Origin: Ilyonectria destructans
Lineage: Eukaryota; Ascomycota; Sordariomycetes; Hypocreales; Nectriaceae
Direction: 5' to 3'
DNA: 64,000 nucleotides
Assembly: GCA_020740775.1 (NCBI GenBank)
Contig: JAHEWK010000017.1
Span: 372,001 to 436,000, forward strand
In this document: positions 33,623-45,077 of the stretch, one piece after another
How positions within the stretch are numbered: position 1 is the first letter of the stretch
Layout of the letters: each line of letters starts with the position of its first letter
Notes under the pieces: model-generated
The model's database searches: none
The model's input: the letters and a program-made list of their open reading frames with translations, nothing else
Told to the model about the DNA's origin: nothing
Translations under genes and position numbers: made by a program

Positions 33623-34961
33623 ATGCTTCAAGCGCTGACCGGAGTTTTCCGCTCTGAGAAACCAACAATGCCGACAATACCAGACCCCGACCAAGACAAA
33701 AGGAATCGACAAAGCAGAGAAAATGTCACTCAGGCAGAAGAGGTTCAACCAACGCGGAGCTTTCAAAGGGATTTTGAGCTCGAATGCCAGCACTTGGCTG
33801 AACAAATTGCCAACATTCCAAGCGTGGTCCGGCAACACCTGGCCAATATTGAAGTAAGTACATATCTAACCCATCCAGTCGGCGCAGTTGGTGACGAGTC
33901 TGAAACGGTAAATCATTTAGGACAACAGGAAGAACTATCGCCATAATGCCGATGACTATGGAGACCTTGCCTCCCAAGTACGAAGACTTGACCACAAAGT
34001 TCAACGTAAAGACCACCGTGTACAGGAACTGGAACGCGAACTGCAAGCGTCCCAGGCCGAGATTCAGAGCTTGCGTGCTAAAGAGCAGAGCCTACGACAG
34101 CACGTTTTGCAAAACGGCTCATATTACGAGGTTAGTCGTGGGCAGGTAGTTGATGGATTTGTAAAGATCCGACAACATGCCCAGAGGCTTGCATCGAGCA
34201 AGTTGTTTAAGACAGATGGACATGGAGAGAGTTTGAATCACGTCCCACTCATCATGAATGCAGTCACAGACGACTTGTGGCAGAGATCCAATCGGTCAGA
34301 TCGGCGATTCCTTCTGAGAGCAATTATTTTCCAGAGGTTGATTGATGAGGTATTCAATTGCGAATTCTTCGGCATTTCCGAGTCCGGGGCAGACCAAGGG
34401 CAAGACCAATCTGCTGCCAGAGATCTAGATGCAGGGCTGGGTCAGTTTGAGCGTATCCTGAACGATCGAAAAGGCAAGCAATTATCGTATCCGTACAGCA
34501 TCGATTACTGACAAGCTCAAGTTCCCTACGATGTCGTGTCGAATTGGAGACTGTCGACGATAAGAAGCATCGAAACAGCCGGGCTGGCCGACAAGCCGTT
34601 CGGTGTGGCTCTTGCAGAGAGAATGTACAAAGATTTCTCAGGACTTATAAGACAAGAAGCCACACCGCAGGAAACAACAAAATTGCGAAATGATTTCGAA
34701 ACACTTTGCAATCAAGCATACGATCTACAACTACTCATGCGCAAGTCCCAGGAAGACTACCGTTTTCATTATATTGTTCCTGGAGTATCGCTGGAAGGAT
34801 TGGGTGACATTGCGGATAGCTATGGGGAGTTGGAGGGCACAACTGATGGTGGGACGAAGGTGGCGTTTACTATGTTTGGGGCTCTGATCCTCAACACGCG
34901 GTCTTGTGACGAGAAGCCACGAGTTTTGGAGAGGGCTCAAGTAATCGTCACGAGTGAGTGA
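33623..34961 (+). CDS. Coiled-coil protein paired with the Hsp70-like gene
   Basis: Three exons (33623-33853, 33921-34473, 34522-34961) join in frame to 407 residues. The middle exon is a strong heptad-like coiled coil: RLDHKVQRKDHRVQELEREL and onward through QASQAEIQSLRAKEQSLRQ at about residues 100-150. A globular part follows (VDGFVKIRQHAQRLASSKLF, RRFLLRAIIFQRLIDEVFNC, WRLSTIRSIETAG, RFHYIVPGVSLEGLGDIADS). The second intron is GC-AG type: donor GCAAGC at 34474, branch-like CTGAC, acceptor at 34521. An alternative start at 33668 is possible. I do not recognise a named family; fungi do have such genes next to Hsp70-like genes, and a partnership as client or adaptor is an inference from the divergent arrangement only. 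Confidence 0.78.
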
Positions 34962-35211
34962 TTCATTTGTTATTATGGTTAACTAGTTACTACTTGCATT
35001 CCTTGTCTTAAATACAGTGACTGGTGAAAGAATTAATCAATAAAGGTGAGAATAGGTAAAGAAAACTTAAGAGTAACGTACTTGATAAGCGAGCGCCGCA
35101 CTTATACTGTACCGCTAAAAAGATAAACTTCAAATTTTCTAACCTATGCTATTAATTAATGGATATACTTTTTTTAAAAAATAATAATAGATTTCTCATA
35201 AACACGTTCAT

Positions 35212-35460
35212 AATGTGGTATTTATCAGACGAAGGATGGATTGGATAAGACAGCTTGGATGACGATGGAATTGCTTGATTTCTCTATCTATTGAAGGGCT
35301 AGGATCGGTCTTATAGACGATGATGAAGTCGGCCTTCGGCGGTCTCCAGCGGCCTCCGGGCCCGAGGTCCGGGGGCCTGGGACCTAGTCCAGACCAGATT
35401 CCTAGCGTCTGTTACAGATATCGTAAGATCGTCATTTTGGCAACAGACTAGATTTCAACA
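35212..35460. mobile_element. Possible LTR remnant
   Basis: The sequence ends in GATTTCAACA, a plausible LTR end, and has a GC-rich run (CGGCCTCCGGGCCCGAGGTC, 35349-35368) between AT-rich flanks. From memory, this GAAGTCGGCC...CTCCGG...AGACTAGATTTCAACA layout resembles the 3' part of LTRs in several filamentous fungi. I could not place the 5' end or find a target duplication, so this stays a weak call. Confidence 0.35.
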
Positions 35461-36279
35461 GTCCCTATCAGGCTGTCTGACAGTATTTCTTTCTAAGACT
35501 TTTGTTTAATTTATCAAGCTGTCTAAATTTAAAAATAAGTAAAAAGAAAACCAGCGCGAAATTTATAGCGCTATACCAAAAGATATATAAAATCTCACAA
35601 AGAAATCTTACATATAACTATTTGTCTACTGAACTACTAATCTTGTATTCTTTTTCCGTCAAAAAGCTGTCCCCTGCTCAGCCTGCCCAATTATTATCTC
35701 ATGTCGTCCCTTTTCACGTCAATCCCGCTCGACCCCACTTAAGAGCCCGCGAGCCGGGAACATTTTCGATCCTACAGCCTTTTTTATTAAAAAAGGACCC
35801 CTTAAATTTACTCCGTGTACTGAGTGCCGGGTGCCAATAGGAGTAGGCCCTATTTGTACTTGTACGGGATGCACAGCGGGAAGGCATGCGAAGGGTCGGG
35901 CAGGCAAAGGTTCGAAACCTCTCATTCTTCCTGGAGGCACTTCGCCTGAACATTGGCCCGTCCGCTTCAACAGCCCGAGATAATGAGGGAAGGGATCTGT
36001 CAACAATACGAGGGAGAATGCTTAGATACAGTGCATGACTACTTTGGAAGATAGGCCACGGCTGATAGTGAAAATGAGCACAAGGATTTGTTCTCTTGAG
36101 GCGCGTGCTCCCGTCGATGTCGGTGGTAAGCGGCCTCCTAACGCTGCTACTCCGTGGGCGGCTGGACTGTGTGGCACGCGCGACGATCGTCAAGACTTGC
36201 CCCGGATTAGTGGACTTGTCCTGGTTGCCTGGCTACCAATCAGCACGGAGTGTCTGAAAGGCAAGGATTCGACCGTAGT

Positions 36280-36920
36280 CTGCACTGCAATTCTAGCCGT
36301 TTGAGGGGAGATAAAATACGCTACGTATGCACCTCTTGCACTGCAGGTTTACTATGTAGCAGCTGTTCGATGGGAGTTGATGACATGCTACGTATGCATA
36401 AGCGCGATTCAAAATGTACAGATAAAGTGGGCTGCAACTGAGAATGCGTTGAAATAAGAGCGAATATATGCTGAGAAGTCTGATGAGCTGCCAAGGGGCC
36501 CGAGACTCGTGTTTTGATGTAAATCACAGATGTTGGCGATTGCCTTACAAATTGGATGTGAATCGGGTCACCGGGCAAACACGACTGTGACACACCCATC
36601 AACGGAGTGGCTACGAAGTACAGGTTGAGGCTTGACTTCTCGCAAGCGGCGATTGTTACTGTATTAAGTTAGGATAGCTACTAGTAGGACAACGTGCATC
36701 CGGCGCCCATTGACACAAACTGCACTGCAATTTTAGCCCTTCAACGGGAGTTGGAATGCCCGCCTCAACCCGGCAAGAGTTCCCTCTTTACCCGACGGGG
36801 GCGCCACGTCATGCATTGCATTGTTAGTGATTTAAGAGTAGATGGGATACTGGCTCGTCTGTGATACATTGTGTACAGTTCATTTATAGTCGGTCCTCGA
36901 AGATGCATTGCAATCTTTTG
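36280..36920. repeat. Cluster of TGCACTGCAATTTTAG-type elements
   Basis: Copies or near-copies begin near 36283 (TGCACTGCAATTCTAG), 36338 (TGCACTGCAGGTTTA), 36720 (TGCACTGCAATTTTAG), 36815 (TGCATTGCATTGTTAG) and 36904 (TGCATTGCAATC). The first three are followed at similar distance by a GGGAG(TT/AT)-containing segment, and the first two also share CTACGTATGCA. They match the spacer element in the HET-flank array at 22.4-22.9 kb and at 29.1 kb. Confidence 0.6.
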
Positions 36921-37068
36921 TCTTCATGGGACTATAGGTTTTATCTTAACGGTGATATATGGGCTTGATGGAAGCTGAGCTAGTTGCCTTGCTATCACCT
37001 TGTATTGTTGTGTCCCTGACTGCCCGGTACCTGTCAATACCGCTGGCCCTTGTCTCACATCACCAACT

Positions 37069-40000
37069 TTACTCTCTGGATTCCCCAAATCCGGCTCTTG
37101 CTGCTTGTTCCTTCTTGATCTGCTGCGATTTCATTTCCTATTTAAACAATTAGACATTTGGCTCCTGTATTCGTTATTTGCATCACTTCATCACAACACT
37201 CACCTGCTCGACGGTGCCAGTTATCATATACCGCGTGACAATGACCTTGTCTTTCTGTCGGAGTCGGATAGCCCGAGCAATGGCCTGGTTCTCTACGCTT
37301 GGGTTCCATTGCAGTTCCACAATGAAGATACGATTTGCCGCGGTAAGATTCAATCTGTCGAGGTGTTAGCACACTGTATAGTCCAATCGGCTGTCCAGCG
37401 ACTCTTGCTGAGACGTACCCAAATGCGCCCGTACCCGTAGTCATCAACATAATGCGACGACCACCCGGCCGGGAAAATTGATCGAGAATTTGCTGTCTCT
37501 TAGACATGAGTAGCTCTCCATCCACCCGGAGAAACTCAATTTTCTCTCTTTTGAGATATACTTCAACGAGATCCAAAGTTCGAGTCCAGCAAGAGAAGAT
37601 GATACTGTAAAGGTTATCGTTAGTATATCCAATAAAAATCTATACTTTCCATACCTTTTTGGTGTCCTGAAAGTGCCGTCTTCCTGTCTCACAGACTCGC
37701 CAAGAGTTTCTTTCACGTCGTTTACCAGCGCTGTCATCTTGGTCGAATACCCTTTTTGGTTGAAATATGCGTCCTTTTGCCTATCGGTATCATCAACATC
37801 CTGCATGTCCACATCGTGACTCCCATTAAAACCGCCATTGTCAAGCCCGAAAGAATCCACGTCATGCATCACCACCTCGTGGCTCTCATTGAAACTGCCA
37901 TTGCTAAGCCTAGACATGGAATCATCTGGTGCTTTCCGAGAAAGCGCGCAGATCGGGCAGTGCCGCAGCGGCTCTGTCGTGACCTGAGTGCTATCCGGGG
38001 TATCCAGGCAATCCCGACAGATGAAATGAGAGCACTTGTCGACAAAATCGCCACCTGTGTTCATGGTGTCGATGATGGGTCGTGGCTGGTCGCACCCGGA
38101 ACATTTTCTTTCTGCGTTGAGACCAAGCTCCGTTAAGAATGCCTCTTTCTCGTCAATCATGTTGCGGTTCTTTCTCTTCCACGCGAATGACTTTTGGTGG
38201 GTACCGTGATTGCAGAGGATACGAAGTTGAAGATGGGCCTGAAACAGACCAAACTTGCTCTTCATCGTGTGATCGCCGACTTGTTGCCGAATGTACCGAT
38301 TAAGAATTTCCATCGTTTTGTTGTACCGAGCTCTCTCTTCGTCACTTAGATATAGCTTTCGAATACGCTCTGACTGGCCAGGTAGAGAAAGGATGTCCTT
38401 CGACCGCCTCAGAACCAGTGAGTCGTAGAGCATTACAAGCCTATCTTTTGCGATGGGGTCGTTTTGCTCAAATGGGAGAACGAGATACGCACGAAACCGC
38501 GCCATGCTCTGGAACGGCTCAGCTTTGAGAAATACAAAAAGAGCACCGATGTCTTCAAGTTTGTTTTGAATAGGTGTTCCAGTGAGACACCACCGCGATC
38601 TAGCTTCGAGGGCCGCGCAGGAACGATGGAAAGTAGTCGACGGGCGACGAATGTTGTGAGCTGCAATCTTTGTTAGCGCCAACAAGTGATTTTTGCTTTA
38701 GACTAGACAAGACATGCCTTCATCCAACACAACTCGAAACCATCCTATCCGATGGAGAGGACTTTGGCGGTTATTATTGTTGCTATGATCTGTAGCTAGG
38801 GTCTTGTAAGTTGTCAACACGATGTCTGCGCTAGCAAGATTCTTGGTATCACGTTCTCTGCTTCCTCCGTGGTACTTGGTAACCTTTACAGCATCGCCAA
38901 GATGACTGCAAATAATCTCTATTAGATTTAACCAGTTATTAAAAGTGTCTGAAGACTCACAGTTTAATCTCAGCAATCCAACTGTTGATCAGCACTGTAT
39001 GTATTAGCGATACTGCCCAGGTCTACCGGGTGCTTTGTTGCTCACAGGCAGAAGGAACGACGACGAGCGTGGAGTGAGTGTGATGGCGGATCTGAGAATG
39101 AGAAAGCGCCTCGTCGGTGCGACTCTCTGCCCACTCATGGCCATTCTCAATCGTATTGATCACGAGTGCAAGGATGGACAGGGTTTTTCCCATACCCATC
39201 TCATCAGCCAGGACTCCACCACCCTTCTCGTCGGGGCGAATGCTGCATCGGGTTTTTGTAATCAGATGAACAAACCTGAGAGGATTAGTAAAGTACAATA
39301 TAGGTCGATCGAATGATTGGTACATTTCCCTATCATCGACGATGGCTGGTTTCCAGAGCCGGAAATCTTCTCGGACGTTGCCGGATTCTCGTTCCAACAT
39401 GAATGCCAACGCCTTTTCTTGGTGCCTTCAAATTGTTAGTACAACTATCGTTACCATACATCAATCACGGTCCACATACTCGAGCAGAGGCGTCAGCAGG
39501 CGGCGATCTCCTGTAACGCGTTCTAGGCCGTCGGCCCTATGTGTGGAAGTGTTGATCTCCGAGACAATTTGCAACACGTTGACTTCGGTGCGGCTTGTTG
39601 AAGTTCTGATCTCGTTGCCGGGTTCTTCGAATTGCATTGAACCTTCTAGCTCTGGGAATCGAATGACATGTGGGTTTTCATACGGAAACTGGCTTTTGTA
39701 GTAGTCTGGTCGTTGAAACCAAAGTTTATCCTCGGTCAATATGTCTCCGACTTTGATAGCTTGATCAGATGGGCCGTAGATGTTGATGTCTACCTGAACA
39801 ATAGCTTCACCAGATTTATCAATCTTGCTGATTTTTCCGCGCACACCCTGGGACAGTATAACGGCCTCAAACTGCAGAGAATCCCAACGCAGAAGAGGAG
39901 TGAGTGCTTTTGTCAACTTGTCTCTCAGGTGTCCAAATGCTGTACCATTTGGAAGCAGAAGAAGGATGTGATCTGGCTGTGGCTCGAGCGAAAATGTTTG

Positions 40001-40640
40001 AATGCCACTTTTGGGAGACTCCTCGGATGGGTTGAGTTGGCTGAGCAGATTTGCCATGTCTCCAATAAGTTTCACATCTTGGCCATGGATCTAGTCATTT
40101 CACAGCGTTAACGATTGTTCGAGATGGGGCCATTGATGTCATACCATGCCATAGCAAACTTGCTGGTCGGAGACAGCCATATCGTCCGGGGTGGATGTGG
40201 CAGTAGATTCTGGAAGATAGGATGTATCGGACGTGTACGAGTTCTCATAGGATGCAGGAATAAGTTGATTGTCCCAGCTACCTGACAGACCTTTTGGCTC
40301 GATCGCATTTTCTGCAATTGTGCGGGCCCAACCGTGGACCCCATGTTGGATCTCATTCACGGCACTGTCGAGAACTCCATGTGTATCAAGATAGCCGTCA
40401 GCGGAGAGGTTGCGGACATTAAGCTGTGGCATCAACTCCTCGAACCAATCGGGTGGTATTTGGCCGTCAAACTCCAATGAAGAACTGAATAACAGCGATT
40501 AATGGACATTATTCCCGATTAAGGGATCGCGCAGTCCTGGAGAGCATTACTTATCAACCTGGTCCAAGAACTGGTAGTCGCCATGATCGACGGGGTCGGC
40601 GGAGCCATCTTCTGAATTTAACAACGTAGAGAGAGACATA
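37069..40640 (-). CDS. SNF2-family helicase with RING finger (Rad5/Rad16/HLTF-like)
   Basis: A long gene with at least seven introns, from ATG 40640 (MSLSTLLNSEDGSADP) to TAA 37069-37071. The N-terminal 300 residues lack clear domains. Helicase motifs follow: I (GGGVLADEMGMGKTLSILAL), Ia (STLVVVPS), a DEAH box split by a GC-AG intron at 38661-38717, III (ARSRWCLTGTPIQNKLEDIG), and the C-terminal lobe FLRVDGELLMSKRQQILDQF, LMTTGTGAFG, NLTAANRIFIVELQWNPSVE and QAIARAIRLRQKDKVIV. Between the lobes lies a RING finger, with cysteines in CSGCDQPRP, CSHFICRDC and CPIC. This lobe-RING-lobe order is that of Rad5/Rad16/HLTF DNA-repair translocases with ubiquitin-ligase activity, acting in the nucleus. 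Such proteins are also multiplied in accessory fungal DNA, so orthology to Rad5 itself is not claimed. Confidence 0.9.
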
Positions 40641-40704
40641 GTGCTGAGCCAGTACAGGGCGATTGCTATGAGCAGATGAGGCTTTTTTTCACTATCGTGA
40701 CTTG

Positions 40705-41181
40705 TCAGACTGCATCAGATTTCAGGCGAATACAGCTGGCCAAGTGCGTCCTGCGAAGTGTCGGCAATATCCGATATACGTGGTTGAAAACAGATTCATC
40801 CTGCGGGAATGCGTCGTGGGCAAACCTTGCAAACTGCCTTGCGGCTCTGAATGCCACCACCTCATTAAACAATGCGTTGTCAGTGTTGCCTAGAATCTGG
40901 CGTTCTGCCTCTCTTCTCCACTCTCTTCTGCGCTTTGATTTGAGGCCTCCTGGGAAAAAGCAAGGCGAAATACCACCCTCAGCCTGCATGACAGCCGGCG
41001 TGTTGGTTGCCTCGCGGGCTGCCTCATGCGTGGACTGATTTTGTGCACAAAGTGTCCAATGATAAAGCTGCCGCATGCTGTGTAACGACTCCAAGCCCGT
41101 CTCAGGAGGCGGTGTGTAATTGACGCATACGCCAAGCTCGCAAGTGAGGCTTGCGTACGACACAAGGCAAATTGTTCGCAA
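40705..41181 (-). CDS. Hypothetical protein, unrecognised
   Basis: An uninterrupted reverse-strand ORF of 158 codons just upstream of the SNF2 gene. It starts MRTICLVSYASLTCELGVCV and has a basic stretch (GGLKSKRRREWRREAERQIL) followed by a predicted-helical, alanine/arginine-rich C-terminal half (NEVVAFRAARQFARFAHDAF). No domain is recognised, there is no paralogue in the window, and the N-terminal third has low complexity of a non-coding kind. A first exon of something larger, or a chance ORF in the promoter region, is equally possible. Confidence 0.3.
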   Translation of the reverse strand: MRTICLVSYASLTCELGVCVNYTPPPETGLESLHSMRQLYHWTLCAQNQSTHEAAREATNTPAVMQAEGGISPCFFPGGLKSKRRREWRREAERQILGNTDNALFNEVVAFRAARQFARFAHDAFPQDESVFNHVYRILPTLRRTHLASCIRLKSDAV

Positions 41182-41432
41182 TTGAATTCTCTGGGCTGTG
41201 ATTGGGTGCCTGATTTGTTGATTGAAATATCAGCTCCCTTTCCACCCGCTAGATATGCAGTACATGGAATATGTACAAAAGTATTGAGGCGCAGCACGTA
41301 CTAATAAAATGAGAGAAATTGCAGGTACTCTGTAATCCCCTGCACTGCTTTTCCTAGTGGCCCTTTGTCATTTACTGCCACGCATATCCAACATTTCAAT
41401 CAGCTTCGAATGTTTTACACTGACGGCACATC

Positions 41433-44400
41433 ATGGATTCCCCTGAAGCAATCTTCATCGACGCCTTGGCCAAGTTCAACGCCCAGCTAAAAGATCGACA
41501 AATAACTCGGTTCAAAGCAACCACGCTGCAGCATGTCCAAACCCAAGTCATCACCATCCAACGTGATCAGGAAAAGGCCAAGGCCATGATGAATTTTACC
41601 AGATTCCAGTTGTTCATGGAAGCCTTTAAACAGTTTGAAGATGTCTCCAAAGCTCTGGAACTTGGGATCCCCGACTTGTCAGGCTACATATGGGGTCCAA
41701 CATATTACATCCTGAGCGTATGTCTACCAAATATCCACCAGTCACCTCTCTGACACTTCTCCAGGCCGCGAAAGAAGACACGAAAGCCCTAGACTGCATC
41801 TTGGAATCATATTCCAAATTTGGCCAACACTTGCCTCTGATTGCGGCGTACAGATCTCAGCTACGACAACAGCCAGAGACGAGGGTATGTCTCGCCTGGA
41901 TGTACTCAGATCTGTTGCAGTTCAATGCAAGCATTATTAAGCTCTTTCAGATCCGCAGCAAGTCTACCATGTTCCCCAGTGACTACTCACAGGGTGTATT
42001 ATTAACAGTTCAATCCTAGGCTGGAGAAAGACCTTTGCCGCAAGCTGGAAAGATTATGACGGACCTTTCCAGACCCTCCTGCGTGCTTTTGATAGCCATG
42101 GGAGCTTTTTGAAACGCTCTTTAGACAATCAGCAGCATCAGAGCGTCCAAGATACACATCAAGTGCTTAACGACCACATCCTACAATACCAGTGGGACCG
42201 CAACTACGCTCGGCGACAGGCCGAAGATGCTGAGATTGCTCGGAAGCACAAACAATGCCTGGACGTAATCCACTGGCTGCATAGTCCGGGCATGGACGAG
42301 CCAGAAATGCAGTATCAGGATGAGTTTCTAAAGATCAGGTCGGAATACCCCGACACCGGGAAATGGATACTGCGGGAGGACAAAGTCCAAGACTGGATTG
42401 AAGCAGACATCCCGGATCATTCTCTCATGTGGATCCATGGGAAAAAGGGTGCCGGTATGTGTCATATCTTTCTCGCAACATGGACACCAACTCATTTCAT
42501 GCCAGGTAAAACAATACTGGCATCCCTCATCATCAATCATCTCCAAAAAGAGCGGACAGAGTCCAAGACAAGCTATTTCTACTGTCGGGAAAAGGACGAA
42601 GGTCTCGGAGAGCCTCGATTCCTAGCCATCATGAAGAGTCTTCTCAGACAGCTCGTCAGCCAAAATGAAGATCTCCTTCCAACACTTCATGAGAAGAGAA
42701 TTAGGGGTCAAGAGATCCTGAACGACGAATCCACCGCCAAGACGCTCCTGGAATTGTTTTGCGAAATTGACATGTCCCAATTTATTGTCATCGATGGCTT
42801 GGATGAAATCAGCGAGATTCACAGAGGAAGCGTCATGCAGCTCTTTGACTCCATTGTGGAGAAGAGCAACGAGCACCACCCCGGGAAGATTCGAATTCTG
42901 ATTCTGAGTACCGAATTACCGCTTATTCGAAAGCGTATGGAGTCAAACGACAGGATAGGGGAATTTGCTCTGAATCCCAGTAGCACTCTCAAGGACATTG
43001 AGTCTTTCGTGGCTAAGCAAGCTGATAAGTTGGAGGAAGAGTTCTCACTCGGCGGTCATAATTTGAAACTCGTGCAATCATTGATTTGTCGCAACTCGGA
43101 TGGTAATGCCTTTATTTATATTTCTTTTCTTTCTTTTAGCTCGCTCTGCTATCACCAATGACAGTGCTGGTCGCTAATCTACGAGTTAGGCATGTTCCTA
43201 TATGCATTTTTGGTTATCGAGAACCTCCTGAAGCAGCCCAACGCTAGGTGTGTCATAATGGAGTTGCAAGAGAGCAACTTTCCCGTGACACTAGGGGAAG
43301 CGTGAGTAGCCATTCCCATAAGCTAATCTTGAGCACTCTTCGCCACTTAATCGCCGCACTGGATCTCCCTAATTTCTCTTGCGTCAACCTTTACTACGCG
43401 ATGATCAGGGACTAACATGTTTATAGGTATTCCAGGATCATCAAACGGCTTCGCAGTACGCATCATGCAAATACCTGGAAGGAGTCGAAGAAAATTTTCG
43501 GTTGGCTAGCACATGCTAAACGTCCACTCCAGTGGCATGAACTTCAGGCTGCTCTCTCAATCAGCATGGACGAGCAAGGTAATGTTCGACCCCAAGATCA
43601 TATGACTACGCTACGTAAAGATATTCGAGACATATGCGGCTCCTTAGTGCACGTGATAGGGGGAAACAGCATTGATTTCGTCCATCAGACAGCCAAAGAG
43701 TTCGTGCAACCCAAAATAGCGATTATGATTACGATCGCTAACTACTGCTCTTTAGGTTCATCATGAAGGAAGAGAAGCTCGATGCGAGCACCCTTGAGTG
43801 TGATTTGACTCTTCTCTGTTTGGGATACCTATCACATACTTGCTTTAAACCAGATTTGAAAGCCGAAGATAGAGAGAGGTATGCAAAGAAGGGATACTAT
43901 GCTTTTCAGGACTACGCGATGTCCAAATGGGATTCACATCTGAAGGCAATGATGGAAAAGTCCCCCAACCTCTTTCAAGGCCAGGATGATGGGCAAGAGA
44001 TTGGATCGAAAGTATCCAACGTTCTTCGTGTTTTCTGTTGCGCCTATGAGAAGAGTTGGGAACTTGTCAATACAGGCCAGGAAAACAACGCAAAAGAGGC
44101 TGCCATTGAAGCGACAAAACACTGCGAGCCATTCCAGCACCGAGATTTTCATGCCCATCTACTTAAAATATGGACACATGCGGTAAAGCATCACAAGCAA
44201 CCCTTTAAGGAACGAAACAAGATCAGCATTAACGAACTCGGAGAAGCTCTGAAGAAGAGTCGAGACACGCTTGAGGTACTTGCCAAAGGGCTAGACGAGT
44301 ATGATGATCTGTCCAAGTCTCTCCGGAAATTCTATGGAAGCAATTTCTACAAGTGCACTGGGATAACTTGCCCCTGCTTCTACGAAGGTGTCGCCAGCAA

Positions 44401-44776
44401 GGAAGATCTCGAAAAGCACTTGAACCGTCACGACAGGCCATTTCCCTGCACAACCCCCAACTGCTCCCTGGTTCCATTCGGCTTCCCTACCAACAAGGAT
44501 CGCGACAAGCACGAGCGCACATATCACCCAGAAACGTCTGACCAGCCAAGTGAGTTTGTGGTGCTTGGTAGTAGAGCTACTGCGGCGGCGAAATATGAAT
44601 GCCGCCTCTGCCAAAGAAGCTACACGAGACAGGCGAATCTAACTGCACATTTGGACGGCGCACATTTTGGTCGACGGCCGTTTGCATGCGGGACTTGTGG
44701 GAGAGAATTTACGCGGAGAAGCGATCGAACGAGACACGAAAGGATACATGTTCGACTGGCACGAGTTAGTTCGTAG
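41433..44776 (+). CDS. STAND/NACHT-type NTPase with C-terminal C2H2 zinc fingers (NLR-like)
   Basis: Starts at ATG 41433 and splices through at least six introns to TAG near 44776, about 960 residues. The N-terminal helical domain (MDSPEAIFIDALAKFNAQL, MMNFTRFQLFMEAFKQFEDV, YIWGPTYYILS) matches the fungal NACHT-associated N-terminal region. The P-loop is WIHGKKGAGKTILASLI, split by an intron at about 42455-42507; Walker B is QFIVIDGLDEIS, then a sensor-like RILILSTE. A winged-helix-like block follows (FGWLAHAKRPLQWHELQAAL, DFVHQTAKEF), then DLTLLCLGYLSHTCF. The C-terminus has at least two C2H2 fingers: CRLCQRSYTRQANLTAHLDG and CGTCGREFTRRSDRTRHERI, with a degenerate CPCFYEGVASKEDLEKHLNR upstream. 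GC-AG introns at 41958-42019 and perhaps 43706-43755 are needed to keep the frame. Fungal NLR-like proteins act in non-self recognition; no death domain is seen. Confidence 0.85.
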
Positions 44777-45077
44777 TAAAAGAGGAAGGATTACTTATGA
44801 ATGTGGTGGTAAGTTGAGACATACTTGATGAACAATTGTAAGGATTATTATATCTTCAGTCTAGTGCTAGGACAGACGGCTATGGTTAGCGACTACTATT
44901 TTAATTGGATTCGGTTGACATTGAATCATACGCCAAAACACAACCTTGAAAACTGTATATTCCCCTACAAAGAGCTATCAATCGTATACACATTCTCGTC
45001 CTGCATTATTTCACTATTACAACAGCGATTCCTATAAATCCTAATAGATTGACCATTAAACTCTTGCGTAGGACCTA
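44777..45077. other. Short 3'-to-3' spacer
   Basis: Roughly 300 bp between the STAND gene and the convergent RING gene. It is AT-rich with no ORF showing a feature, and should hold the 3' UTRs of both. Confidence 0.4.

Larger units (their letters stand above)
34962..37068. other. Repeat-rich intergenic region
   Basis: About 2.1 kb without a supported gene. It starts AT-rich (35000-35200), then has LTR-like debris (35212-35460), a stretch at 35480-35660 with A/T runs, a perfect hairpin CCTTTTTTATTAAAAAAGG near 35779-35797, and from 36280 onward several copies of the TGCACTGCAATTTTAG element. ORFs at 35714-36193 overlap on both strands and show nothing recognisable. Confidence 0.5.

Noticed and set aside
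35900..35945. tRNA-like GGTTCGAAACC sequence
   Set aside because: No acceptor stem, anticodon arm or D arm could be built around it.
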